Shown here one piece after another: positions 19,788 through 27,459 of a stretch of 27,459 nucleotides of DNA. Under the pieces are notes generated by a model, which saw nothing but the letters and a program-made list of their open reading frames with translations, was not told the DNA's origin and searched no databases. The stretch is from contig JALLAP010000034.1 in assembly GCA_036939355.1 (NCBI GenBank), positions 1-27,459 of the forward strand. The letters run 5' to 3'. The stretch comes from Thalassiosira profunda. Its lineage: Eukaryota > Bacillariophyta > Thalassiosirophyceae > Thalassiosirales > Thalassiosiraceae. Position numbers and translations under genes: made by a program. Numbering within the stretch: position 1 is the first letter of the stretch; each line of letters begins with the position of its first letter.

Positions 19788-20419
19788 GGACTGTTTGCTT
19801 TTGTACTGGTACGGGGGACGTGGGGAACGATCCCGCCAGCGGAACTTGCCACGCGGGGCGTCTTCGGCCCGATGCCCCCCTGCATCGCCCCCAGTACTAG
19901 CATAAGACTGAGCGCGCGTTCCCGAATCGGTTTCTCGTTCGATCGCGTGCCCCTGCCGAGCAGCCACCCTTTCGCGGAGTGCACTGTAATCGCTCCGACC
20001 CGGCCATCTCCATCGGGCCCCTCACTTCTCAGGTAAGGCGTATCGCCCCCCGGTTGCAATCGACCGCCCCCACGTCTTCGATCGAACGATCTCGTGTCGT
20101 TTCTTCTCTGGTGCGGCCTTGTTGACTTTTGATGGAGCATCTTCTGGAAGTTGCTCACGCCGTAGGACTCCCTTTGCTTTTGCTCGTCGGGGGGAGACCC
20201 CGTATTTGCATCGGGAGGTTTGAGGGCGGCGGCATCGGCCCCTTCCTCCGGACATGCGCTAGAGGATAGATCCCGCCTGGCCAACCCATCGGGCGGCCAC
20301 GCTCGATGCAAGTTGTGATGGTGACGGCCGGACATCAACATCCGCTGGGGGGCGATGCGGCGGCCAGATCGACCCCCGCAGGGCACGGCGCACAGCCGCA
20401 GAGACGATCATGGCACAGG
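19788..20419 (-). pseudogene. Decayed 5' copy of the RRM-like mitochondrial protein gene
   Basis: This region is colinear with 15685-16412 and similar over nearly its full length. It includes the start codon (20411), a conserved MIVSAAVRRALRGSIWP start and the stretch SYGVSNFQKML...QKSTRPHQRRNDTRSFDRRRGGG. Deletions remove about 90 bp near the 5' end, an in-frame stop follows the early region (reading SIL then TAG), and a further shift near 20000 moves the parent-like frame to AARQGHAIERETDSGTRAQS. The copy is truncated at about 19788, so the RRM-like C-terminus is absent. High similarity implies a fairly recent duplication. Confidence 0.88.
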
Positions 20420-20767
20420 TGGCCGCGGGCAGGGGTAGGGGGGGTGGGGTGCGTGGGTGCTCTCTCTAGAGAGCCACAAGCTCAAGGGGCGGGGCGCAGG
20501 GCGGCCGGGCGGCGGGGGCCAAGATTTATCACGTGATTTCACTGCCGGTACTGTCACGTGAGTTGACTTTCTCGCGTTGAAACTGACTTGCTTCCGAGTT
20601 CAACGCCCCCATCCAACCGCCGCCTCGCCCTCCTTCGCAACCCCACCCCCCAAGCAAGTGGCAGAGGCGTGGAGGAGACGAGAGAGTGATCGTGCAACGG
20701 CTGCCTCTTTGACCATTCTCATTCGGATGAGCTCACAAAAGTGACGGTTGGTGCATTGCAGAGAATC
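20420..20767 (+). promoter_or_regulatory. Promoter region of the mucin-like gene with paired E-boxes
   Basis: Between the pseudogene start and the ATG at 20768 there is no gene. Two identical 8-bp palindromes TCACGTGA lie at 20529-20536 and 20554-20561, 25 bp apart, about 210-240 bp upstream of the ATG. A 12-bp palindrome CTCTCTAGAGAG lies near 20462-20475. The part from 20613 is duplicated at 19287. The E-boxes lie outside the clearly duplicated portion. Confidence 0.5.
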
Positions 20768-22543
20768 ATGCGGTATCCTTTGCTCCTATCGATACTGTGC
20801 CTCGGCACCGGGGTGGCGGAAGCGGAGCCCCCCGCCGGCTTCGAGGTCTGCCTCACCGCGGACGCCTGCGAGCGGCAGTTCGGCAAGCTCGGCCTGAGTG
20901 GGTACTTCTACGCCGGTCCGACCTACCCCGTGCCGGGTTGCTTCAGAAAGGGAGGCAACGTCTATTTCGGGACTGAGGGGACCGAGGCGGAGATGGCCGA
21001 GGCGGAGCTGTCGGGGGTGCGCGAGCGGGTGTGGTGCGAGACCATCCCTGCATCTACCACCGTGCAGGCGACAGAGGCTGCCTCAACCACCATGCAGGCG
21101 ACAGAGGCTGCATCGACCGAGGCCACTTCGAGCAGCACCGTGCAGGCGACGGAGGCTGCATCGACCGAGGCCACTTCGAGCACTGTGCTAGCATCTACTG
21201 CCGTGCCGGTGACGACGGAAGCTTCATCGACTGATACCACTACTGTGGCTGGCGAATCTGGGTCTGTTGCCTCATCTTCCACCGTGCCTGCAACACAAGC
21301 TGCACCTTCCGAGACCACTGCTGCTTCTGTCGAGGCTACCGCGGCCATTGAAGGCGCCGGAACCGTGGAGACCACAGGACCTACGTCTGGCGGAGCAGAT
21401 GAAGCAGCGGATGCTTCGCCGCTCGAGAAGGAGCCAGTCTTCCTGGACGTCGTCGATTTCGCCGGAGCAGCCATCACCCCGACAGATCCCTCGTCGACAG
21501 AAGCGGCTAGTAGCAGTGCTACCTCTGTTCCTGCCACTGAGGCAGCCTCGACTGGAGCCACGGAGGCTGGTGGATCCAACGTCGCGAGCACTGTGCCAGC
21601 GACTGAGGTCGCAGCGCAAACAGAGGAAGGTGACGGACCCGCCGCTGTTGAGACTACTGAGGCACCACCGCTCTCCGATTGCCCTCCAGCCTACGACATG
21701 GGCAAAAGCACGTACGCCCAAGACGAACTGGTCGAGTTGGGGTCGCAAGTCTTTCAGTGCGCCGACTCCTTCTATTGCAACATTGCTGAATGGGACGCGG
21801 CGCTGCTGGAAGCGAATCCTAACGCCAAGGAGCTTTGGGACTCTGCATGGGCTTTGATTGGCCCGTGTGCAGGTGGCACCGAAGGTCCTGTGGCCATCGA
21901 GGCAGATGGCAGTGAGACGGCGTCGAGGGACGAGTTCGACGAGTCGACGACGTCGTCGACCAAGCCAAAGAAAGGTGACGTCGGCGAAGGTTAAGGTGGG
22001 GCCGCGAAGATCGAAGGCGATAAGAAACCAAGTGGCAGCGGCAAGAAGCCAGGTGGCAGCAAGAACGCGGGCAAAGGAAAGGATAAGGGCAAGTCGAAGT
22101 CCAAGAACAAGGGCAAGGTCGTTCAAAACAAGCTGTTGGCTTCGACAGAACAGGCGGAGCCGGATGACAAGAAACTGTGGATCGTTGGCGCCGTCTTTGG
22201 TGGCCTGTGCGTGGCACTGCTGGGAATGTATGCCTTGAAGAGGAAGAGAAAGAACCGCGTTGACGAACGGGAGTACGACGGGGCCTTCTCTGCCAGGGAG
22301 GACGAGGTGCCGCCTGTCACGTCGGTGACTTGGGGCGACGAGGGCAACAATGAGGATGGGATGGTGTTGGAGAGCAACAAAACGGAAGATTACGAGGCGG
22401 CCATCACTGGACGATCGGGGCATTCCGAGTCGCGGTTCTCCGAAGATCCATCGGCGGCCGGGAACGGGTCGCAGATGGAGAGTCGGAACGCGAGCGATCT
22501 GGCGGGGGCGGATGCCTGCTGGACCATGATCGATTGTGTGTGA
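20768..22543 (+). CDS. Mucin-like secreted or single-pass membrane protein, in-frame stop before the anchor
   Basis: The ATG at 20768 starts a signal peptide (MRYPLLLSILCLGTGVAEA). Next comes a Cys module (about 20-95) with FEVCLTADACERQFGKLGL, GCFRKGGNVYFGTEGT and a final RVWC, a pattern I associate with diatom secreted proteins. A long Ser/Thr/Ala/Glu mucin-like region with near-identical tandem repeats follows. A second Cys module (about 303-368, DCPPAYD, YAQDELVELGSQVFQC, YCNIAEWDAALLEANPNAKELW, GPC) resembles a small carbohydrate-binding domain. The frame meets TAA at 21992-21994, but the same frame stays open after it through a Lys/Gly/Ser-rich stretch, a TM helix (LWIVGAVFGGLCVALLGMYAL), a stop-transfer RKRKN and an acidic tail to TGA at 22543. 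Splicing (63 nt, 21990-22052, GTTAAG to GCCAG) would remove the stop in frame. Otherwise the 408-residue ectodomain is secreted. Confidence 0.8.
21055..21185 (+). repeat. Mucin-like tandem repeats (TVQATEAASTEATSS type)
   Basis: Several near-identical copies of a unit coding T[VM]QATEAAST(EATSS) occur in a row, each about 30-48 nt (GTGCAGGCGACAGAGGCTGC and variants). The variation in unit length and the near identity point to recent slippage or unequal exchange. Confidence 0.8.
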
Positions 22544-22668
22544 CGAGTGTCACGGTTTCAATGCATACTACTTGTTTTACTAGATCTTTTTATGTGCACC
22601 GGCCTTGCCATTCCTTCCGAGTAGCATTATTGTATTCCGGCCATCCATTCTAGTCCTACAGGTCCCAG
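22544..22668. other. Convergent 3' spacer
   Basis: These 125 bp separate the stop of the mucin-like gene from the stop of the minus-strand membrane protein. It is AT-richer and probably holds both 3' UTRs. Confidence 0.35.
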
Positions 22669-23886
22669 TCATTGGTCATCGCCCCTGCCACGGTGGTCCA
22701 AACCAAGAAAACAATGAATGCACAAACAATATTCACTACCGTCGATACTGCCTCTCCGACGTTTCCGCCGTCCAGCACGTCCGAGCACATTCAGCACGTC
22801 CTTGACAGAGGCAGCTCGAATCGACAGCCGAACTCGAGTAAATCTCTTCTCGATCCGTTCGTCCACAAGAGATACACCAACAAGCGATGAGTCGTTGACC
22901 TCCTTCACAAACCATGAGCCGTAGCTTCTCTGATAGATGAGGCCGCGCTGAAGCACTCCTGAAACGACCCATTCAACGGATGCCAAATCCGCGAAGGACA
23001 TGTCTAGATCCTCCGTCAAACAAAACCATGTAGAGTCCACATTGAAGTCACCATTTCGCAAGGAAAAGGTCGCTTTGTCGCCATTGCCACTGGTAATCAT
23101 CACCGTTCCGAGCATCTCTGCGGTCCTCTGACGATGGAAAAGCTCCCCGTGCAGGCGTAGATTCTCTCTGACTAGCTCCAGTTGGAATTCAGAGCAGCAG
23201 AGTGCTTCGACAATCGCCAAACGCGCTTCTTCGACATCAAAGTTCGGCGCTAGGATCTCGTAGTCGAGCCTGTCTGAATTCTCATCAGACTCAACAAAAT
23301 CACGAACAGGCTCGAGTCGATCGATGTCAGCTTGGATCTTCTCGTTCTCCTTGGCGATGTCGCTTAGGAGGCAATCGCAGAAAACAATGGCGGCAGGGTG
23401 GAGCTTTGCCAGTGGCTCGAGGCAAGCTTGCTCGAGGCAAGCAGGAAGCAGATGGAGGACAATGAAGCCGATGACGAGTCCGTCCCGGAGGAAGGCGGGT
23501 ACTTTCCAGAAGAAGACGAGTCCTTCCCAGAGGAAGACGAGTACCTTCCAGAGGAAGACGAGCATCTCCCAGAGGGGGGTCCACCATGCCCGAGCTCTAT
23601 TGTGGCATCTCGCCCTGCGGTATGCAATGAACCAGCTGGCGCAAATCACCATCATTGCCTTGAACACGGAGAACCATGTGACCCAATCGAGTAGAGCAAG
23701 GGCGCCCCACCACTTGTTCGTGGACGCGAAGAGGAAGAGGCCGAGGTACATCTTGCTACCAAGGAAGATAGGCATCAGAATGGATGAGTGGGGAGCCTTA
23801 CTGAGTCGAAATCCATCGCGCTCGTTTCGTGAAGAAAGCACAAGTTGTCCTCTGGCCAAAGCAGCCGGTTGCCCCTTCCTCAACAT
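22669..23886 (-). CDS. Unrecognised membrane protein
   Basis: The longest minus-strand frame gives about 405 residues from the ATG at 23886 (MLRKGQPAALARG). I do not recognise the family. Hydrophobic segments include MYLGLFLFAS and VTWFSVFKAMMVICASWFIAY, then a Trp-rich repeat region (LWEMLVFLWKVLVFLWEGLVFFWKV) encoded by a 21-nt tandem repeat, and LVIGFIVLHLLPACL. The second half is soluble-looking, with a helical stretch (ENEKIQADIDRLEPV) and beta-rich segments (ATFSLRNGDFNVDSTWFCL, RGLIYQRSYGSWFVKEV). No signal peptide is obvious. The last about 30 residues look poorly structured and may be intronic or noise. Codon use is less GC-rich than in the ankyrin gene. Plus-strand frames here are shadows, though one reads the repeat as FPEEDE[SYH]. 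Confidence 0.55.
   Translation of the reverse strand: MLRKGQPAALARGQLVLSSRNERDGFRLSKAPHSSILMPIFLGSKMYLGLFLFASTNKWWGALALLDWVTWFSVFKAMMVICASWFIAYRRARCHNRARAWWTPLWEMLVFLWKVLVFLWEGLVFFWKVPAFLRDGLVIGFIVLHLLPACLEQACLEPLAKLHPAAIVFCDCLLSDIAKENEKIQADIDRLEPVRDFVESDENSDRLDYEILAPNFDVEEARLAIVEALCCSEFQLELVRENLRLHGELFHRQRTAEMLGTVMITSGNGDKATFSLRNGDFNVDSTWFCLTEDLDMSFADLASVEWVVSGVLQRGLIYQRSYGSWFVKEVNDSSLVGVSLVDERIEKRFTRVRLSIRAASVKDVLNVLGRAGRRKRRRGSIDGSEYCLCIHCFLGLDHRGRGDDQ
23485..23577 (+). repeat. 21-nt tandem repeat, about 4.4 units
   Basis: Units start at 23485, 23506, 23527, 23548 and 23569 with the core CCAGAGGAAGACGAG. The first unit is diverged. The period equals seven codons, so repeat gain or loss keeps both strands open. 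On the minus strand it encodes a hydrophobic Trp-rich heptad-like repeat (LVFLWKV). Confidence 0.85.
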
Positions 23887-23964
23887 GAACAATCAAGCGG
23901 TCAACAGCGTCGCAGCGCACCGTACTATGCCTAGTGAGAAGCTAATAGCGATTCTTCGCCGCCT

Positions 23965-26839
23965 CTACAGCTCGTTTCGTGACTCGTCGCGCACCTTCTC
24001 GGCCTTCTCCTCCTTCTCTAACAGCTCGCCGTCCGCGTCCGGCTGGAAGTCAAAGTCCTTCNCGCACCTTCTCGGCCTTCTCCTCCTTCTCTAACAGCTC
24101 GCCGTCCGCGTCCGGCTGGAAGTCGAAGTCCTTCGCCAAGTGTCCCTCCTTGTCCTTCAGGGTCGTGTCCGCCCCCGCCCCCAACAGCAGGTCCACCAGC
24201 GTGGTGTAATTCTTGAGCGCCTCCTGGATCAACGGTCCCGTGCCCCCGTCGTCGACCGTCTTGTCCTTTGCCTCGCTGCCCTCCTCGCCGTCGGCGCCGG
24301 CCGCCTTCTCCTGCTTCGCGTCGCTGACGAACTGGCTGTATCGCTCCCACAGCGTCTCCACCTGGTTCTTCCCATTATAAGCGAACATGAGCGCGGTGTG
24401 CCCGTCGACGTTTTGGGAATTGACGTCGAGGCCGTCGCTCTTGGCGAGCGACTTGATGCATTCCAGATGCCCTCGCGCCGCGGCCGCCATGAGGCTGTTG
24501 GTCCCCTCCTTGTCTTTGGCATTGACGTCCGCCTTCCCCGTGGACAGCAATTTGTCGAGGATGGCGAGGTGGCCCTCGCTCGCCGCGGCGAGCAATGGCG
24601 TCACGCCCTCGTCGCTCGCCGCGTCGACCCAGCCCTCCTCGCCCGCCTTGGGAGAGGCGCTGTGTTTGTCGAGCAATGCGTACGTGACGTTGGCGATGCC
24701 CCGGTGCGCCGCCTGCAGCAACGTCGTGACGCCGTGGTCGTCCTTGTAATACGGATCCGCCCCGTGCTCGATCAATAGCAGCGCAAAGTCGGCGTTTTCG
24801 ACAATGATGCTGTCCATGAGCAGGTTGTGCGACGCCCCCTCGTCGTCGACGTACGGCGTGTTGGGATCGGCCCCGGCCTTCACCAACGCCGACGCCACCT
24901 CGCCGTAGTTGCCCTTGACGGCCAGGAGGAGCGGCGTGCGCTCCTCCTCGTCGACCACCGTCACGTCCGCCCCGGCCGCGACGAGGAGATTGACACATTC
25001 CAGATGTCCTTCTTCCGCCGCGACGTGCACTCCCGTCACGCCATCCACGTGCGGGTCCTCGTTGGGGTCCACCGTCCCCTCCTCGATCATCTTCGCCAGC
25101 TTCTCGAGGTAGTCCGGCGTGGCCGTCGCAATGGCGTTGACGTCGGCGCCCTCGTCGATCATCAGCTTGGTGCATTTGGGATGTCCCCCGGCGGCCGCGA
25201 ACATGACGGCCGTCCCGCCCGAGTGGGACGGGAGGTTGATGTGCGCTTTGAGCGCGTCCTTCTTCATGATCTTTTTGAGCGATTTCAGCAGGGCCACGGT
25301 GCCCTTGTAGTCGCCCTTGCTCGTCACGGCGTGGAGCGGGGTGACCCCGTCCAAGTCGATGAGGTCGGGCTTCGCGCCCCGTTCGAGCAGGAATTCCATG
25401 GCCTCGCCGGCCCCTCCGGTCGCGGCCTCCAGCAGCGCCGATCCCTCGTTGCTGTGCATTTCGTTCACGTCCACCTTTCCGACGTCGAGCAGCAATTTCA
25501 TCGCGTCGATGTGCCCGCTGGCCGCCGCGTACATGAGCGGCGTCACGTGGCTCTCGTGCATGGCATTCACGTCCGCCTTGGCCGTCTTCAGCAAATATTC
25601 GATGGCACCCGTATGTCCGTGCGCGGAAGCGATGATGAGCGCCGTGAAGCCCGTGTTGCTCACGAGATCTACGTACTTTCCCTTGGCATCTTCGTCCTTT
25701 TTGGCCGACGCACTTTCCGCGAGCAATTTCAATACAGATGCGGTGCCGTTCTCGGCGGCGTTCATCAAAGGTGTGACGCCCTCTCCGTCGGCAAAGCGGG
25801 CATCGGCGCCATTCTCCAACAAGAGCTTCACGGCGTCCGCGTGTCCGCCCACACTCGCCGTCATCAATGCGGAAATGTTGTCGCTCCGGGCGTTGTTCGC
25901 GTCGGCATCCTTCTTCAACAGGCTCTTCATGACGTCGGCCCGTCCCTCCCCGCTCGCCAGCCACAGCGCCGTCACCCCCGATTTGGCCGGGGCGTCCACC
26001 TCGGCCCCCTCCTTCAACAACAAGTCGACGACCTTGACGTGGCCCATGATGCTCGCCTCCATGAGCGCGGTGATGCCGTCCTTGTCCTTGGCGTTGACGT
26101 CCGCGCCCTTCTTCAATAGGAGCTTGACCACGTCGAGGTGCCCGGCGCTCGCGGCGGGAATCAAGGGGGCGAGCTCGTCCCAATCGCGCACGTTGACGTC
26201 GATCTTCTCCTCCTTGAGGAGCCGCTCGACGAGCTTCTTGTTGCCGTCGCTGGCGGCGCCGATGAGGCGGGCCCCCGGGCTCGACATGGCCTCAATATCA
26301 CTGGCGCTGGCGAATTGCAATTGGAGCGGCGTGTAGGGATGATCGGCGCTGTCGCACGGCGCGAGGCGGGCCTGCTTCGACCCCTTGGGCCGCACCACGC
26401 ACTGCTGGACGCCGCTGCTGCTCTCCGTCAACACGTAGCCGGTGTTGGAATCGCCGTGGATGTTCCACGCCTTGGCGCCGCAGTGGGTGCACTTGGCCAG
26501 CTTGACGTCCACCGCGCCGGCGCTGTCCTTCTTGGCCGGGTCGATCTTGTCGCAGCGCTGCTTGGACAGGCACGTGCCGTCGGGATCGGCGTCGGCCTCG
26601 GAGAGTTCCCGCTTGTGGATCTGGTAGGAGCCGGGCGACCCGACGACGAAAAAGAGGGTGTCGATGGAACAGCGGCGGAAGGTATCGCCGGCGAGGCAGA
26701 GCGAGTCGGTGGAATCCTGGAGGAAGAAGGGAGGCGGCCCCTGGGCCTTGGCGACGCCGTCGGCCTTGGCTTCGGCGTCGGCCGCGCGGGCTGCCGACGC
26801 GAGGAGGCCGACGAGGGCCAGGAACAGGTGCGATCTCAT
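23965..26839 (-). CDS. ER-lumenal/secreted ankyrin-repeat protein with Cys-rich N-terminal domain
   Basis: The start at 26839 opens with a signal peptide (MRSHLFLALVGLLASAARAA). Residues about 35-185 are Cys-rich (CLAGDTFRRC, GTCLSKQRCDKI, CTHCGAKAWNI, VQQCVV, LAPCDS) and could be a beta-trefoil-like lectin module; that is inference. From about residue 195 to near the end there are about 18 ankyrin repeats of the form DVNAKDKDGITALMEAS-GH--VV-LLLK-GA. The frame as assembled ends around 24050 because of a gap (n at 24062) flanked by a 72-bp duplication. If the two copies are one overlap, the frame continues to TAG at 23965-23967 and the C-terminus is EKVRDESRNEL. The final RNEL resembles K/HDEL-type ER-retrieval signals, which with the signal peptide would place this protein in the ER lumen. 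It is a single exon of about 930 residues. Confidence 0.85.
23990..24134. repeat. 72-bp duplication flanking one ambiguous base (probable assembly join)
   Basis: 23990-24061 and 24063-24134 are identical except at one position (24052 a, 24125 g), separated by a single n at 24062. This is the pattern of two contig ends that overlap but were joined without merging, rather than of a real repeat. It shifts the frame of the ankyrin gene. Confidence 0.85.
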
Positions 26840-27185
26840 GTTGACGCGTTTGCAATTCAAGTTGCAACGCTCGAGATTGCCGCCACTCAGATACAGCGCC
26901 CGCTACCGCTGATGTCGAGACTATCGCGCAAATATCTCCTGCTGCTGCTCCCGATGGTGAAGGCAGGCGGCGAGGAAGGGTGATGGGTAGATAGGAGCAG
27001 CGCGGAGGAGGAAGTGTGCTTTGTGAGGGGGAGATACTCCAATTACACGTGGAGGTGCACCTTTTCCTCCAAAAAAAATCGCTAGGTAAGTGTAGGTACG
27101 CCCGCCCGCCCGCCCTTCTATTCTCCCTCACTAGCCGCCTCCGGCGGCTAGCGCTACGCGTGTGCGTGTATGAGCCAAAGAAGAT
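26840..27185. other. Upstream region of the ankyrin gene
   Basis: About 345 bp with no gene seen. It should contain the ankyrin gene promoter and 5' UTR and the 3' UTR of the edge gene. It holds an A8 run near 27071, a CGCC tetranucleotide run near 27099-27115, and a hairpin at 27131-27151. Confidence 0.4.
27131..27151. repeat. Perfect 9-bp hairpin
   Basis: Arms CTAGCCGCC (27131-27139) and GGCGGCTAG (27143-27151) enclose a 3-nt loop. It lies 35 bp beyond the stop of the partial minus-strand gene at the window edge, so it could fold in that gene's 3' UTR. Confidence 0.65.
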
Positions 27186-27459
27186 TTAAAAACGATGCTG
27201 TGTATTTCTTCTACGATACTCATTGTTTGCGTTTGTGATTTCGCTCAGCCCGAGATGGCTGTGGTTGTGGTATTGACATCCAATATTAGCCCGCTTCTTG
27301 GCACTGTAGAGATGGATGTAGTACCCATACTTATCCCATTTGACGACGAAAGAGAATTTGCATCGTTGAAAGTTGTCGGGGACATTTTTCATCTGCCTTC
27401 GCCGGTGAGAGAGTTTGCACACAAATCTTTTGCGGTCGGGCGCACCGCCGTTGCAGATG
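27186..27459 (-). CDS. Partial zinc-finger-like protein (FAR1/FLYWCH/MULE-type), 5' end outside the window
   Basis: The frame is open from the window edge to TAA at 27186. The readable part is about 90 residues: CNGGAPDRKRFVCKL, then NVPDNFQRCKFSFVVKWDKY and YYIHLYSAKKRA followed by CQYHNHSHL. Spaced Cys with an aromatic W and a closing C-x2-HxHxH are reminiscent of FAR1/FLYWCH/GCM-type zinc-binding folds, often found in Mutator-like transposases and derived DNA-binding proteins. The match is by pattern only. The protein ends only about 25 residues later with a polar tail, so either it is a small protein, or a further exon or a broken transposase copy is involved. Composition is clearly AT-richer than in the neighbouring ankyrin gene. 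Confidence 0.5.
   Translation of the reverse strand, partial: ICNGGAPDRKRFVCKLSHRRRQMKNVPDNFQRCKFSFVVKWDKYGYYIHLYSAKKRANIGCQYHNHSHLGLSEITNANNEYRRRNTQHRF

Noticed and set aside
19640..20386. 248-codon minus-strand frame as an intact gene
   Set aside because: It lacks the parent start, switches to a non-parent frame midway and runs into unrelated spacer; it is a chance open frame over a pseudogene.
23990..24134. A genuine 72-bp tandem repeat in the ankyrin gene
   Set aside because: The single n between two nearly identical copies fits unmerged contig overlap better, and collapsing it yields a clean gene end.
24375..26183. 602-codon minus-strand frame overlapping the ankyrin gene
   Set aside because: It is Arg/Gly-rich, offset from the ankyrin frame, and shows repeat periodicity only because the ankyrin repeats lie beneath it.
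24827..26336. Two long plus-strand frames opposite the ankyrin gene (430 and 339 codons)
   Set aside because: They are shadows of a repetitive GC-rich gene; the minus strand shows a signal peptide and regular ankyrin repeats.
27099..27115. CGCC tetranucleotide run as a functional site
   Set aside because: It is a short simple-sequence repeat, expected by slippage in GC-rich DNA.

Overview
The window is nuclear DNA from a GC-rich, gene-dense eukaryote. Genes lie on both strands, many in head-to-head pairs, with short introns of about 69-122 nt that mostly begin GTGAGT (two begin GTACGT) and end in AG. I infer a stramenopile alga, perhaps a centric diatom or a relative. The main reason is the secreted protein at 20768-22543, whose two Cys-containing modules I associate with diatom secretomes. 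An IFT81 gene implies a lineage that makes, or recently made, a flagellum. The species assignment is inference only.

Layout. 1-894 (+): ADP/ATP carrier. 1642-2173 (-): acidic hypothetical protein with a 20-nt first exon. 2619-3716 (+): basic protein with two KOW-like repeats. 3788-5671 (-): CRAL-TRIO (Sec14-like) protein, head-to-head with 5810-6570 (+): LAMTOR2-like Ragulator subunit, recovered by splicing one intron. 6719-8101 (-): secreted protein with two PA domains and a frame problem, head-to-head with a tiny membrane protein at 8283-8485 (+). 8629-10524 (-): IFT81. 10796-12827 (-): DEAD-box RNA helicase with three exons, head-to-head with 13085-14265 (+): BMT2/SAMTOR-family methyltransferase. 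14333-16402 (-): probable mitochondrial RRM-like protein. 16885-19067 (+): unrecognised coiled-coil, single-TM protein. 19287-20419: two degenerate gene fragments back to back. 20768-22543 (+): mucin-like secreted or membrane protein. 22669-23886 (-): unrecognised membrane protein. 23965-26839 (-): ER-lumenal ankyrin-repeat protein crossing an assembly gap at 24062. 27186-27459 (-): zinc-finger-like fragment running off the window.

The most interesting stretch is 14.3-22.5 kb. The 5' end of the gene at 14333-16402 and the 5' end of the gene at 20768-22543 each have a decayed second copy. The order is gene A, novel gene, psi-gene B, psi-gene A, gene B, which fits one direct tandem duplication of an A-B head-to-head block. 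The 2-kb novel gene lies between A and psi-B in one copy, while only about 200-350 bp separates psi-A from B in the other. The novel gene is therefore a candidate insertion into copy 1 or deletion from copy 2. Other points of note are a premature in-frame stop between the ectodomain and the TM anchor of gene B, a pair of TCACGTGA palindromes in its promoter, an ER-retrieval-like C-terminus of the ankyrin protein hidden by the assembly gap, and a frame switch in the PA-domain gene.

The genes do not form a pathway. Two (LAMTOR2-like and BMT2/SAMTOR-like) belong to families tied to TORC1 nutrient sensing in animals, but linkage here may be chance. I found no CRISPR, rRNA or recognisable tRNA.
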